A DNA stretch of 64,000 nt, from contig CP071497.1 in the NCBI GenBank assembly GCA_017354895.1, forward strand, positions 930,001 through 994,000, in the 5' to 3' direction. Positions 44,945 through 54,363 of the stretch are shown in pieces (the first letter of the stretch is position 1; every line of letters starts with the position of its first letter). The position numbers and the translations under genes are program-made. Source of the stretch: Podospora comata. Lineage: Eukaryota > Ascomycota > Sordariomycetes > Sordariales > Podosporaceae. The notes below the pieces were generated by a model. It ran no database searches, had not been told where the DNA came from, and saw only the letters and a list, made by a program, of their open reading frames with translations.

Positions 44945-45791
44945 GGTGGTGCTGGGGTGGTAGAGTCCGGTATCAACATTGCGCAAAATCACGAGATGAG
45001 GCAGGGAAATGGGAGAACATGATGTGTGGTGGCTTTGTAATACCTGTATTGTGGCATTCCTAATGAACAATAATTCGTTTCTCTCGCAATACGGTGTCAT
45101 CCTCGTGGTCATGATTGAGGTGGGTGATATCTGTTGTGCTTCCATGTCGATCCTGGTTAGCCAATACCATGAGATGTTCGTTTTGTTCAGTTTGGTTTGT
45201 TGATCTCGATTTGGTGGAACCGGGGTGAGGTTTGACTTTGACTTTTACAGGGAACGTGGTGAGGCATGGTGCGGGGCGGGGGATTGCTGGAGGGACGCGC
45301 TGGTGAAGAGGAGTTACGTGACTGGAAGTGGAATACTGGTGTGTTTAGCTGGGAGTGTTTTGAAGGGAGGGGTGACGTCCGTGGGCGGGATGACGCTGGT
45401 TGATGGTCTTGAGCTGGTGCATGACAAACATGTGTGACGACGTACAACACGATGTCGGGGATAATTCCTTGTATTATGAATTCCCTGGTTGTTGTGTCTG
45501 TATGATGGATGTTGATATATTTGCTGACATACTGATGTTGTAACCGAAAGTTCAGGGGCTCAGGGGGACCGGTCAACAGTGTCGTCGTGCCAAGTCCGCA
45601 ATTGTGTCTTGGCCGCGCCCACCCAAGCCCCCAGCGCTGAACTCTGCAATCGCTACAAACAAAGAAAGCAAGTCGGTGGTGTTCCGAGGTGGTACCTTGT
45701 TGCAGATAAAGACTATCGTCGATCCAGGCAGATGATAAGTGCTATTTTCGAAAATGCAGCCATCCAAAAAATAGGATGCCAACCCCTCCAA
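44945..45791. other. Intergenic, no gene recognised
   Basis: Gap between the GPI-like protein gene and the first tRNA gene. Short frames only. Confidence 0.5.
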
Positions 45792-45863
45792 GGTTGTATA
45801 GTGTAGCGGTTATCACTCCGGATTCTGATTCCGGCAACCCCGGTTCGAGTCCGGGTACGACCT
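45792..45863 (+). tRNA. tRNA-Gln (CTG)
   Basis: A 72-base cloverleaf without intron. The acceptor stem GGTTGTA pairs with TACGACC, the anticodon stem CCGGA/TCCGG encloses loop TTCTGAT with anticodon CTG, and the T arm has GGTTCGAGTCC. The start and anticodon arm match eukaryotic tRNA-Gln. Confidence 0.95.
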
Positions 45864-46126
45864 CATCTTTTAATGTCTTTTCACTCTTTTTTTCTTTTTT
45901 TCTTGCACTGTCCCAAACTACTTTGGCGCCTGTTCTTAACTCATAACGCTGTTCTCCGATCCAATTAAACTCCTTGTTTCTGATCTATTGTGGGCCGGCC
46001 AGCTGCCAGCTGCCAGTTCCACATCTAGAAAAGTTGCACAAACCGGTGACTCACAGTGGCACCGAGTGCAATATAAACTTTCATTGAGGATATCTTTTCA
46101 CCCTTGTACAAGCTTGAGAAAAAACA
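45864..46126. other. Spacer between tRNA genes
   Basis: A T-rich run (45884-45902) just after the first tRNA is the expected Pol III terminator. Nothing else recognised. Confidence 0.6.
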
Positions 46127-46198
46127 AGCTGCATGGCGCAGCGGAAGCGCGCCGGGCTCATAACCCGGAGGTCACTCGATCGAAACGAGTTGCAGCTA
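46127..46198 (+). tRNA. Initiator tRNA-Met (CAT)
   Basis: A 72-base cloverleaf. The acceptor stem AGCTGCA/TGCAGCT begins with the A1:T72 pair, the anticodon loop CTCATAA carries CAT, and the T loop contains GATCGAAAC in place of TTC; these together mark a eukaryotic initiator tRNA. A T run at 46217-46225 can terminate Pol III. Confidence 0.95.
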
Positions 46199-48413
46199 AT
46201 CAGAATTTCATCAAGTGTTTTTTTTGGTGTTTTTCTCCTTCCAGTATCACTTCTTCCCCTTACTGCTGTCCAACATAAACGCAGCCAGCGCTTTACAAAA
46301 GCCAACAGGTTAGGGATTCATGATCACAATAAAAAGATAAAAACACCCCGAGAGAAATTCCAAATGGTATCAAGAATCAAGAATCAAACCAATACTTGCA
46401 TTTGAAGCCTTTAAAGATAACCCTAAACTAAGCCTCAAAGCTGCAGCGAAAATTTATTCTATGCCTTATACTACACTTTATCACCGACGTGCTAGTAAGT
46501 CTGTACAGCGCGATATTTCAATTAACTTATGTGATCTGACGGATCTGAACGAGTAAATAATAGTTTAGTATATCTTTAAGCTTTTTATACGCATATTCTT
46601 ACCTAAATTAAATATTATGAAGAATATAGCTAACTAATTGCTACGTGTTCGCGACGCGCTTTTTGTTAGTAAGCGTTAAACTTATAATTTCATTAAACAT
46701 TAATTATAGTTTTGTATTTATTTTAGTCGTAGTGGTGCCCGAACCCAGGTTCGTTGATTTGTCAGATAAATTAGATAGGGATTGTGCCATGCCGCACTGC
46801 CTTTGTGATAGAGCCTGCCTGCCTGCTTCTGCAAGTAAAGCTACGCGCGCACTGGCCAAAAAGCAGTAGTCAAAGAAATTCCCATCCTTCTGGGGATTCC
46901 CTGCTTTCTTGTAACATTATCATCACATTTTATCATACCTTGCCTCACCTCACTTTGTGAAACGGCATCAAAAGTCCTACTTTTCCTATAGATTTATTTT
47001 TATTAGGTTTTATCGTACGTTTCATTTCTTCAGGACACAATTCTTTCTCGGGCTACTATATTTATACTCCCTCTCAAATTAAACTCCTAGTTATCCTGTT
47101 CCAAACAAAAACTCTCCTCTCATCCGTCACCCTTATCATCAGATTCTTGCTCCAACATCAAATAAAACTTGATCACTTGTCAGTAATACTATGTGCAATT
47201 ATACACAAGTATGTCCTGTCTTTTCTTTTCCCAGTATTCACGCTGAAAGTCCTAGCGAGAATACTTTTGCGGTCACTTCCTCTGGATAGCTTCTAAGTAG
47301 CGTACAGACTACACTATCACTCACCAGATATGTCAACCGAATGTGACTCATTTCGATTATAGGGCAGAGGAGCTCTGATGTACGTCTATAGATAGTTAGA
47401 TCGGTATATCTTTTAATCCGATACAAGGAGAATACAAATCGAAGAGTTACCCGCCGTGGGAAAATATAGATAAGCGGAAAAACAAGCAGTAAGCACGTAG
47501 CCAAAGCACGTATTTAAGTACGTATAGCCCGGCTCGTTATTAAAGCTAGTACTCCACACAGTTTTCGATGAATGATTCTCTTACGTATTAACGAGTACTC
47601 TGTTTTTTCTTTTAAATTCCAGCGATCCTATATGCTTCTATCTTCATAATTGGGTAATAGAAAAAAGCTCGTTTGTTTCAGCCTCCTATCTGGCCTCTTC
47701 TTGATCTGTTTCAGTATATCTAATGGTTTATGCATAGATAGGCACAGGAGCCGGAAAATTCCCTATAAGTATCCGCCATAAGGCAGTTTAGAACTGTCTT
47801 GTATAATGAAACAGCTGTCCCTTGATGCGAGATGATTACAAACCCTTCGGGATGTTATTTCGGGCATCGTCATCTACATTTTGTACAAATAGTTTCGTGG
47901 TGATAATACCGGGCTATATAAACCGTACCCTTGCTAGTGGCTTCACAGAGGAACCCGCCCTCGTTATTGCGCTCCAGGTATTACTATGATTCTTTAATAG
48001 AAAATAGGGTACTGTTACGGTACTCGCGTACTGGTCTTACATTTGCTTTTAACTGATGTACGGCCCTGCACTTATAAACCTCTGCAGTTCTGATCAGATA
48101 AAGCTATTTTCCTTCCTCTCCTCTTTAGCTTGGATTCAAGCAACCAAGGGTGGTAAGGCAGTAGCTTTGTCATAACCAACCGACCGTGACAGGTGCACGG
48201 GTCTTCGCGGTGTGCTTTCGAATAGGCTGTTGTTGGGCCAGCGATTTAGCGTGCACGTTTTATTAAAACACCAAGTCCTACCCCCGTTCGAATTCGGAAC
48301 GTACGCCCAAACATTCAGCTTACACGAGAGCTTTTTATCTTGTCCGGCCCCCATAAGTTCATGGTGCGTAAAGATCTTTGGGCAGAGGGATGAGCTTGCC
48401 CCAGCACCTTACA
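46199..48413. other. AT-rich decayed region, no gene
   Basis: About 2.2 kb of low-GC DNA with many stops in all frames and abundant TA steps, as in RIP-treated repeats. No protein homology could be read. It starts right behind two tRNA genes, a common landing place for transposable elements. Confidence 0.5.
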
Positions 48414-48960
48414 CTACAACTGGAAACAGTCCTGCATTGTAGCTAACGCTTCAGGACGTCGCTGTCGGCTATTCCAGGTAACAGAAAGGTCGTGCATGGC
48501 CTGGAGAGTGTCAGGATGCTTGTCACCGAGAACGTCGCGTCGCAGTTCCATCGTGTCAGGATGCTTTTCACCGAGAAGTTTCCTCCGATACTCATAGGCT
48601 CTTAGGTCCATATGTTCCTTCTCTCTCCAGCTCCCGCGATTATATAGATATTTTGATACTCGGGTTAAAGGCCTCCCTGCCTCGCTCCTCCGCGGCAATC
48701 TCTCTGCATATGACCGTCTCGAGCAATATCCTCGCCTCTCCCTCCATCATGCTAGCGACATTGATCACTCGTCGGCCACTCACAAGGCTGCCGCTGATCC
48801 TCTTATCACGATTCGTCCACAGTACCGTCACTGCGGGGCCCCGGGACACGAAACCATACAGACTTTGCTTCTCGTCTGTGTCCTGATCTTGGTCCCTCAC
48901 GGGTCCGCCTTGATCCGACCGATGGATGTGGAGAGGTCCGCTGACGTGACCTTGTGCAGT
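48414..48960 (-). pseudogene. Second NB-ARC/TPR receptor relic
   Basis: On the minus strand an NB-ARC piece reads VTVLWTNRDKRISGSLV, GRRVINVASMMEGEARILL and ETVICREIAAEE (about 48700-48850), corresponding to the sensor and following helices. Downstream, after only a short gap, a TPR tail reads YEYRRKLLGEKHPDTM, DVLGDKHPDTLQAMHDL, SVTWNSRQRRPEALATM (48414-48640). The P-loop, winged helix and most TPRs are absent and the two pieces are in different frames, so this is a heavily deleted receptor gene. The TPR tail resembles the last repeat of the receptor at 26.8 kb (LTSMANLAFTWKSQGRHLDALALM) in layout. Confidence 0.6.
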
Positions 48961-49400
48961 GGTCCTACCTGCCGTAACACCTCCAGGATTTCAAGGAGAG
49001 AGATATCTGGAGATTGGTCTTGGTCACGAAGCCCGGCGCGCCAGCTTCCTCAGGCTTCTTCTCCTAAGCACCTTCGAAGCGGAAGAAGAAGAACGATGAA
49101 TTAACTGAAGATAGTTCGAATATCCCCACTTTGCCAAGACATTTGAGGAGAAAAACTCATGACGAAGGAAAGGAAAGTATTAAATTATAAAATATAATTT
49201 AGGTCATCGCTATTTTACGAGAACGGTTAAGGTATAAGTTTCTATATAACGTAAAATACTCGTATAATTCTAGTAGAAATTTCGTGCTTTGGTAGGGGAA
49301 GTCCGGAGAGTTTACGAAGTATAAAAGACGTTGTGGGTAATATATTTTACCTTCCATTTCTTTTCTTTTTCATCTAACAATTACATCTTTTACCTATTAC
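48961..49400. other. AT-rich gap, no gene
   Basis: The left part may contain further remnants of the NLR relic. From 49130 to 49330 the DNA is AT-rich and stop-rich. No gene supported. Confidence 0.4.
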
Positions 49401-50242
49401 CTACACCTATACCCAGCCGTAGGCCCATATCAACAAGATTCTCGGAGACAAAAACTTCCACGTGGAGAGCACACCATGCAACACAAAAGAATACTTCAAC
49501 CGCTGGTGCCTCGACATGGGCATCAGCATCACGGCGTACGCCGGGAATGACAGGGAACTGCGTCGACGGGATGCTCTGTCATCTCGCCTCAGCGGCCGTG
49601 GCATCAAGATTGAGACCCGGACTCCGGTCTGTGACATGTTTTCTGAGCGCTATCTCGGGGGCACAAATTGGAGAATCGATTGCACTCCCAGATAGATTGA
49701 CGAGGTCATCGTTAAATGCCAGCTTGACCTCGACCGGGCTGAAGAAATAGGAGCCATGATCGAGCGGGAGTTCGACGAGCCAAGACCAGCAAGAAAGCAA
49801 GTTCGGGAAAGGGCGACTGAAGGGAGGCATGTTGAACCCGGAGACCCTAATTCAATCGCCGGCATACGCACTTCGTGCCGAGTCACTCGAGTTGGCCTTT
49901 CCCTGGTTGTTTCTCCAGCAGATGTGCTGGACACTTTTGTTGGAGGTGAATGCAGCCTGTGAAAATCTTCCACAAAAGGTCTGGGGCAGCAAGGTACACG
50001 AAACTGACTTCCCGTTGTTGGTTGAAAACATTTTCATGGCGGCGGAAGGCCTGGATGGATCTTCTGACGGTGAGCCAAACATGGTGCCTATGAAGGCGGC
50101 TGCCATTTACTTTAATAAAATGTTGTCGGATACTCCCAATTTAATCATTGTAGGCCTGAAGAGGGAGTGGCGGATGCCCATCGACTTTGCCATTGAAGGA
50201 TCTGAAGAGATTCGGGCGGATACTTTTGGGCCTGCCTATTGA
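49401..50242 (+). pseudogene. Unrecognised, possibly broken coding region
   Basis: Coding-like protein composition continues across two frames: KEYFNRWCLDMGISITAYAG, RRDALSSRLSGRGIKIETRT, FSERYLGGTNWRIDC in one, then LIQSPAYALRAESLELAFPW, VHETDFPLLVENIFMAAEGL and NLIIVGLKREWRMPIDFAIE in another up to a stop at 50242. One stop and one frame shift intervene, or an intron was missed. I recognise no family. It may be the remains of a host gene next to the AT-rich block. Confidence 0.35.
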
Positions 50243-50403
50243 AAGTCACTTTGCATCATGCTTGTTGGGCCTTCTCCAGACTGCGCGGATGGCCATTTGT
50301 GTTGACAGGTAATTTCGAAGACTGTTCCATATATACGGACGTGATGCTCTTGTATAGACACAGATTGCTTGAATTCAGATGTGCTTTCCTTGTTGGTTTG
50401 AAA

Positions 50404-51769
50404 CTAGGTACCATGTGTTGGACTCTGGAGTTGGCATTGAAACTTGAGAACAGCCTTGATAATCTATAACCATGTCAGTTTGCTGTTCAACGCCACAGAA
50501 CCTGGCCCAACATCACTACACTTACCTTCCCACTCTCTGTATCGGCAATAGCTTTCTCAATATCCTCAACAGGGTACACCTTGCTAATCTTGTCCACTGG
50601 AAACTTCCCCTCCTTATAGGCTTGTATCAACCGCGGAATGAACTGCCAGCCCCGACCTGTGTCAGCCTCTTCCTCTGATTCAACCTCATCTCATTAACTC
50701 ACCTCAACAGGCCAAACCTCCCCCTCCACAACTCCAATCCACTTCTTACTCAACGCGAAGAACATCCCCACGTCCACCTCAATCTTCACCCCCGGCGCAG
50801 GGGCGCCCACACTCGCTGCTGTGCCGCCTTGCCCAAGACACTGAACCATATCCTGCACCACCTTCCCCACTCCCGTGGTATCAACCGCAAAGTCCGCCCC
50901 CTTTCCCCCAGTTATCTTCATCATCTCCCCCACCACATCTAGCGTTTCTTTTCCGTTGATCACCCACCTCGCTCCCATCTCCTTCGCCAGATCCAGCTTC
51001 TCTTGCACCAAATCCACCGCGATAACTGTCTCAACCTCCAAGATCAAAGCAGCGGCCATGAGAGCAGCAAACCCTACCCCTCCCATACCGAAAATAACCA
51101 CTACATCCTCCTTTCTGGGTTTAAAGACTTCCAGTATAGTCCCCGCACCTGTCTGATATCCACACCCCATCGGCGCCCAAATCCCCATTTCTTCTTCCGT
51201 CATCCCCTTGATAGGAACCACACTCAACTCACTCACCACTGCGATCTTGGCAAACGACGACTGTCCAAAGAAATGTCCCGATACCGGTGTCCCATCTTGC
51301 ATTTGGTATGCCGTTGTCCCATCGTCGCGAACACACGACAGGTTAAGCGGTGGCATGAGCTTGCATTTTGTCGAGGGGGATTGCTCCAGGCAGTGGTGGC
51401 ATTCATTGCAGGAGGTGAAGCTGAGAAGGACGTCATCTCCTATAGAAAGGGAACGGTTCTTGACCGCGGGACCAATGGCGAGGATGGTGCCTGTGCCTTC
51501 GTGGCCTGGGATGGAGGGGTAGGTTACTTTTGGGAGGGCGCCGTCGCGGAGGAGGAAGTCCTGGAGTTGTTGATTAGTGCTTGCGAGCAATGGGGGGACA
51601 GGGGAAGAGGGGTTACGGTGTGGCATAGGCCGGAGTATTTTATCTCAACTAGAAGTTCGTTTGGGCGGAGGTTTTGTATGAGGACGGGGGATATGGTGAA
51701 GGGTGAACCGGGGGATGGAACGAGGAGGGCGGTGGTTTCGATGGGGAAGGTTGGGCCTGTTTTCATCAT
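50404..51769 (-). CDS. Zinc alcohol dehydrogenase, 4 exons
   Basis: Medium-chain zinc-dependent alcohol dehydrogenase, 395 aa. Exons are 51617-51769, 50703-51560, 50526-50642 and 50404-50463; all three introns (56, 60, 62 nt) are GT-AG in phase 0. Catalytic zinc ligands are Cys in SGLCHTD, His in PGHEGTG and Cys in MGCGYQTGAG. The structural zinc loop is SCNECHHCLEQSPSTKC with four cysteines. The cofactor site is FGMGGVGFAALMAA, followed by an Asp (VIAVD) that favours NAD(H). The sequence is nearest to benzyl/aryl-alcohol dehydrogenase-like fungal enzymes. Exons 3 and 4 supply the conserved AYKEGKFPVDK, YPVEDIEKA and SGKIIKAVL tail, which a single-exon reading would miss. Cytosolic; true substrate unknown. 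Confidence 0.92.
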
Positions 51770-52634
51770 GAAGATTCTGGGAGGGTAATTATGTGGTTGT
51801 CGATCGTCGAAGGGTGAGGTCTGTTGAGAAAAGGGGAAGTCTGTGGTTTTCCTGTTAGTGAAGCCACTTGAAGGTTCGGGAAGGAGTATAAGATGCTGGG
51901 CGCCGGAAAACATAATCCCCACGGCCATTATTATCTCCGTGACCCCATACTCCAAGCTTGCCTCCAATCATACCTCACATTCGCCCCTCAGTGACCGATG
52001 AGGTTAGTGTTGGTTACCCCTCCACCCCTACCACAAAATAATTGAGACAGTAAAGGAGGTTAACATACCTTGAAGGACAGTCCATAGGCCTTAAAGAGAG
52101 TTAACAGGCCTTGCAAGATCGTTTAAAGGCCTATCAATTAACATTTGAGGCATAAGGTAGTTCACAGTATAGTATGGATTAACTTACTTGTGTCAACTAT
52201 TTTGTGGTGAGGGTGCCCTCGTACAAATGGCAAGTCATGGTTGTGGTAACCTTCGGTGTGGCTGAGTGAAGGCGTAACCTAAACTTACCTACTCAAAGAA
52301 CATGAGCAAATAGCGTAAACGCTTATGTCTCAACAACTAGTGACTCCGATCATGTGAATCACCCACCGGGCTGACCCGCAGAAAAGATAAATATCGCTCC
52401 CGACGCACATGCAACTGGGTAGACCACAACCATCATCACCAACTACCACCCCATGGCGAGTTATGACCGTCTGATATTTTATCTCTCTTTTTCTATCTAT
52501 GCACAAAGTAAGTCTTGTCATATATACATCCGAACAGACAACCTCGTACTTGCCAATGAGCAAAAGGCGCTTCAATGTTCACCAGTCCCAGTGCTGTCCT
52601 CCGTCTTGGTGGAACTTTCCCAATGGCTATTGTA
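51770..52634. other. Intergenic with MITE-like insert
   Basis: Divergent side of the dehydrogenase and 3' flank of the CBM52 protein. Apart from the 193-bp inverted-repeat element listed separately, nothing recognised. Confidence 0.5.
52023..52215. mobile_element. MITE-like element with TIRs and 5-bp TSD
   Basis: 193 bp bounded by imperfect terminal inverted repeats of about 30 bp: the left end reads CACCCCTACCACAAAATA and the complement of the right end CACCCTCACCACAAAATA, and both continue with a TTGA-type match. The element is flanked on both sides by CCCTC, a candidate 5-bp target-site duplication. It is AT-rich inside, with short aaggcct-type sub-repeats and no coding capacity. It is probably a non-autonomous DNA transposon; superfamily unknown. 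Confidence 0.65.
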
Positions 52635-53481
52635 TCATGGGTACTTGTACACCCCCGCCTTCCTATCCACCGCCTTGGAGAAAATCCTCCCAAGCTCGCA
52701 GTCTCCTCTCTCCATGTTGACGTAAGTGGGAGCATAGATGCGCCACGACCTGGCAGTTCCAACAGCACCACCAGGCAGCGTAACCAAGCAAGCCATCCAC
52801 CAGTGTGTCGTGGCATCCTCTCGGGTCCATGTGAACAGTCCGTTTTCGTAGACCTTGACGTTTTGACCGGCAAATTCCTTCCCAGGGATAGTGGCGTTCC
52901 AGAGCGAAGCGTTACCAGCGAGAGCTTCGGTATATCGTAGGATACCGTCGGTTGGGTTGATGTACCAGTATTGGTGGCCTGGAACGTCGGAAGCCTGTAT
53001 CATTGTGTTAGAATCGTTACTCAGGTTGGAATATCAGGGAACAACAGACCATTTGCCCACCAGGAAGCAGCACCGTCGAGTTCTGGTAGGTCCCGCAGTT
53101 TGTGCCACCGGCCGCAGTGCAAGCATGGCACTCTCTAGCGTTGGCGCCCACAGCAAGGTATCTCCCGCAGGCCTTGACGTTAAGGTTCTGGAAAGTCTTG
53201 CGCACGCCTGAAAACGTAAGAGTGAAGGGGCTCGTCGCTTCAGGAAGATCCTTAATCGTTTCGTCTTCACATGAGTACTGCTCTGGCGAGTAGCAGCCCC
53301 CACCGCAGGGCTTGGTAGGCAAGCTGAACGTAATCGGGCAGAGTGTCTTGTTGTCGTAGCAGGCGTACTCGGATGGGTAGTAACTCGCTTGGCCACACTT
53401 TGCTTGCTCTTCACCAAGTACCGACGTGGCGAGGAAGCTGGTGGCAAGTGCCAGGACGGCCACGATGCGCTTGACGGCCAT
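52635..53481 (-). CDS. Secreted CBM52-type cysteine-rich protein
   Basis: Two exons, 53050-53481 and 52635-52994, give 263 aa. The intron has a GTCTGT donor and a phase-0 join (GGQM then ASDVPGHQYW). Residues 1-23 are a signal peptide (MAVKRIVAVLALATSFLATSVLG). The mature N-terminus has two CBM52-like cysteine motifs: KCGQASYYPSEYACYDNKTL and CGGGCYSPEQYSCED. CBM52 occurs on fungal beta-1,3-glucanases. The remaining 180 residues include further paired cysteines (ACGRYLAVG, CHACTAAGGTNC) and a beta-rich tail. No catalytic domain is seen; a cell-wall-binding role is plausible. Confidence 0.75.
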
Positions 53482-54363
53482 ACTTACTGGCTTGGGTGTG
53501 ACGGGAGGGAATAAGCGCTTGCGGTGACAGGTTAAGCTCTGGGCAGTGGTGCTTGGCCATGACTTGATATACGTCTGGAGATCGTCGTGCAGGGAGTTAT
53601 CTCCGTCATGTTTGCTGCCGGTTCCATATTGAACAATCTCGGCTGATGCAGGTCCAGACGGACCAACCGGGTCCGATGGTTCGGCGCGGACCGATTTGCG
53701 AGGTGCTGGCGATGGATGGGCCAGACGGATAAATAGGGCTGATATAAACACACTTTGTGACGTTCCATGTCGACCCGCTCTCGGAACATGATGCGCTTAC
53801 TCCCGACGATAATTTTATCTCGGACCTCTGGACGTGTTCAAGTGATGTTGAGGAAATGGAATGCGTCGAAGGGAGGCGTGGCTTGCTTCGCGGAATTTCG
53901 AATGAGCACCCATATACCTAGGTGCTACTGGGACGTGGTGACAAACCTGGAGATGGGCACTCGTGGGTCTATACAATGCCATTTAAGCTTTCAGTACCAG
54001 CTTTACCTGTTCCTATCCAAGCTTTATCTTCTTCCTATCCCAGCAGTTGCAGTCGTGTAATCTAGCATCAAAGCCTTATAATTCAGCCATCGCAAAGATT
54101 ACATCCAAGCATATTCTGCGCGAAATCGAAGCTCATTACATTGAAAATCTTCAGAACGATTGCGTGTATCGATGCAACGCTGACTAAGACAGAGGCAGCC
54201 AGTGCAGCTGAAGTTGATTCGGGAATCAGGAAGGTGGCATGGTGGGGCAGTGAAGTCTGCCTGGTCAAAAAACCACAACTCGGGCAGGAAATAGTATTCT
54301 CAAGTTTCATCCATTGCCAAAATATCTTCAGATGTGCAATGCTTTTCACATTGAATTGGTTTG
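53482..54363. other. Divergent intergenic region
   Basis: Between the divergent CBM52 and HET-domain genes. Should contain both promoters. No further gene recognised. Confidence 0.5.
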
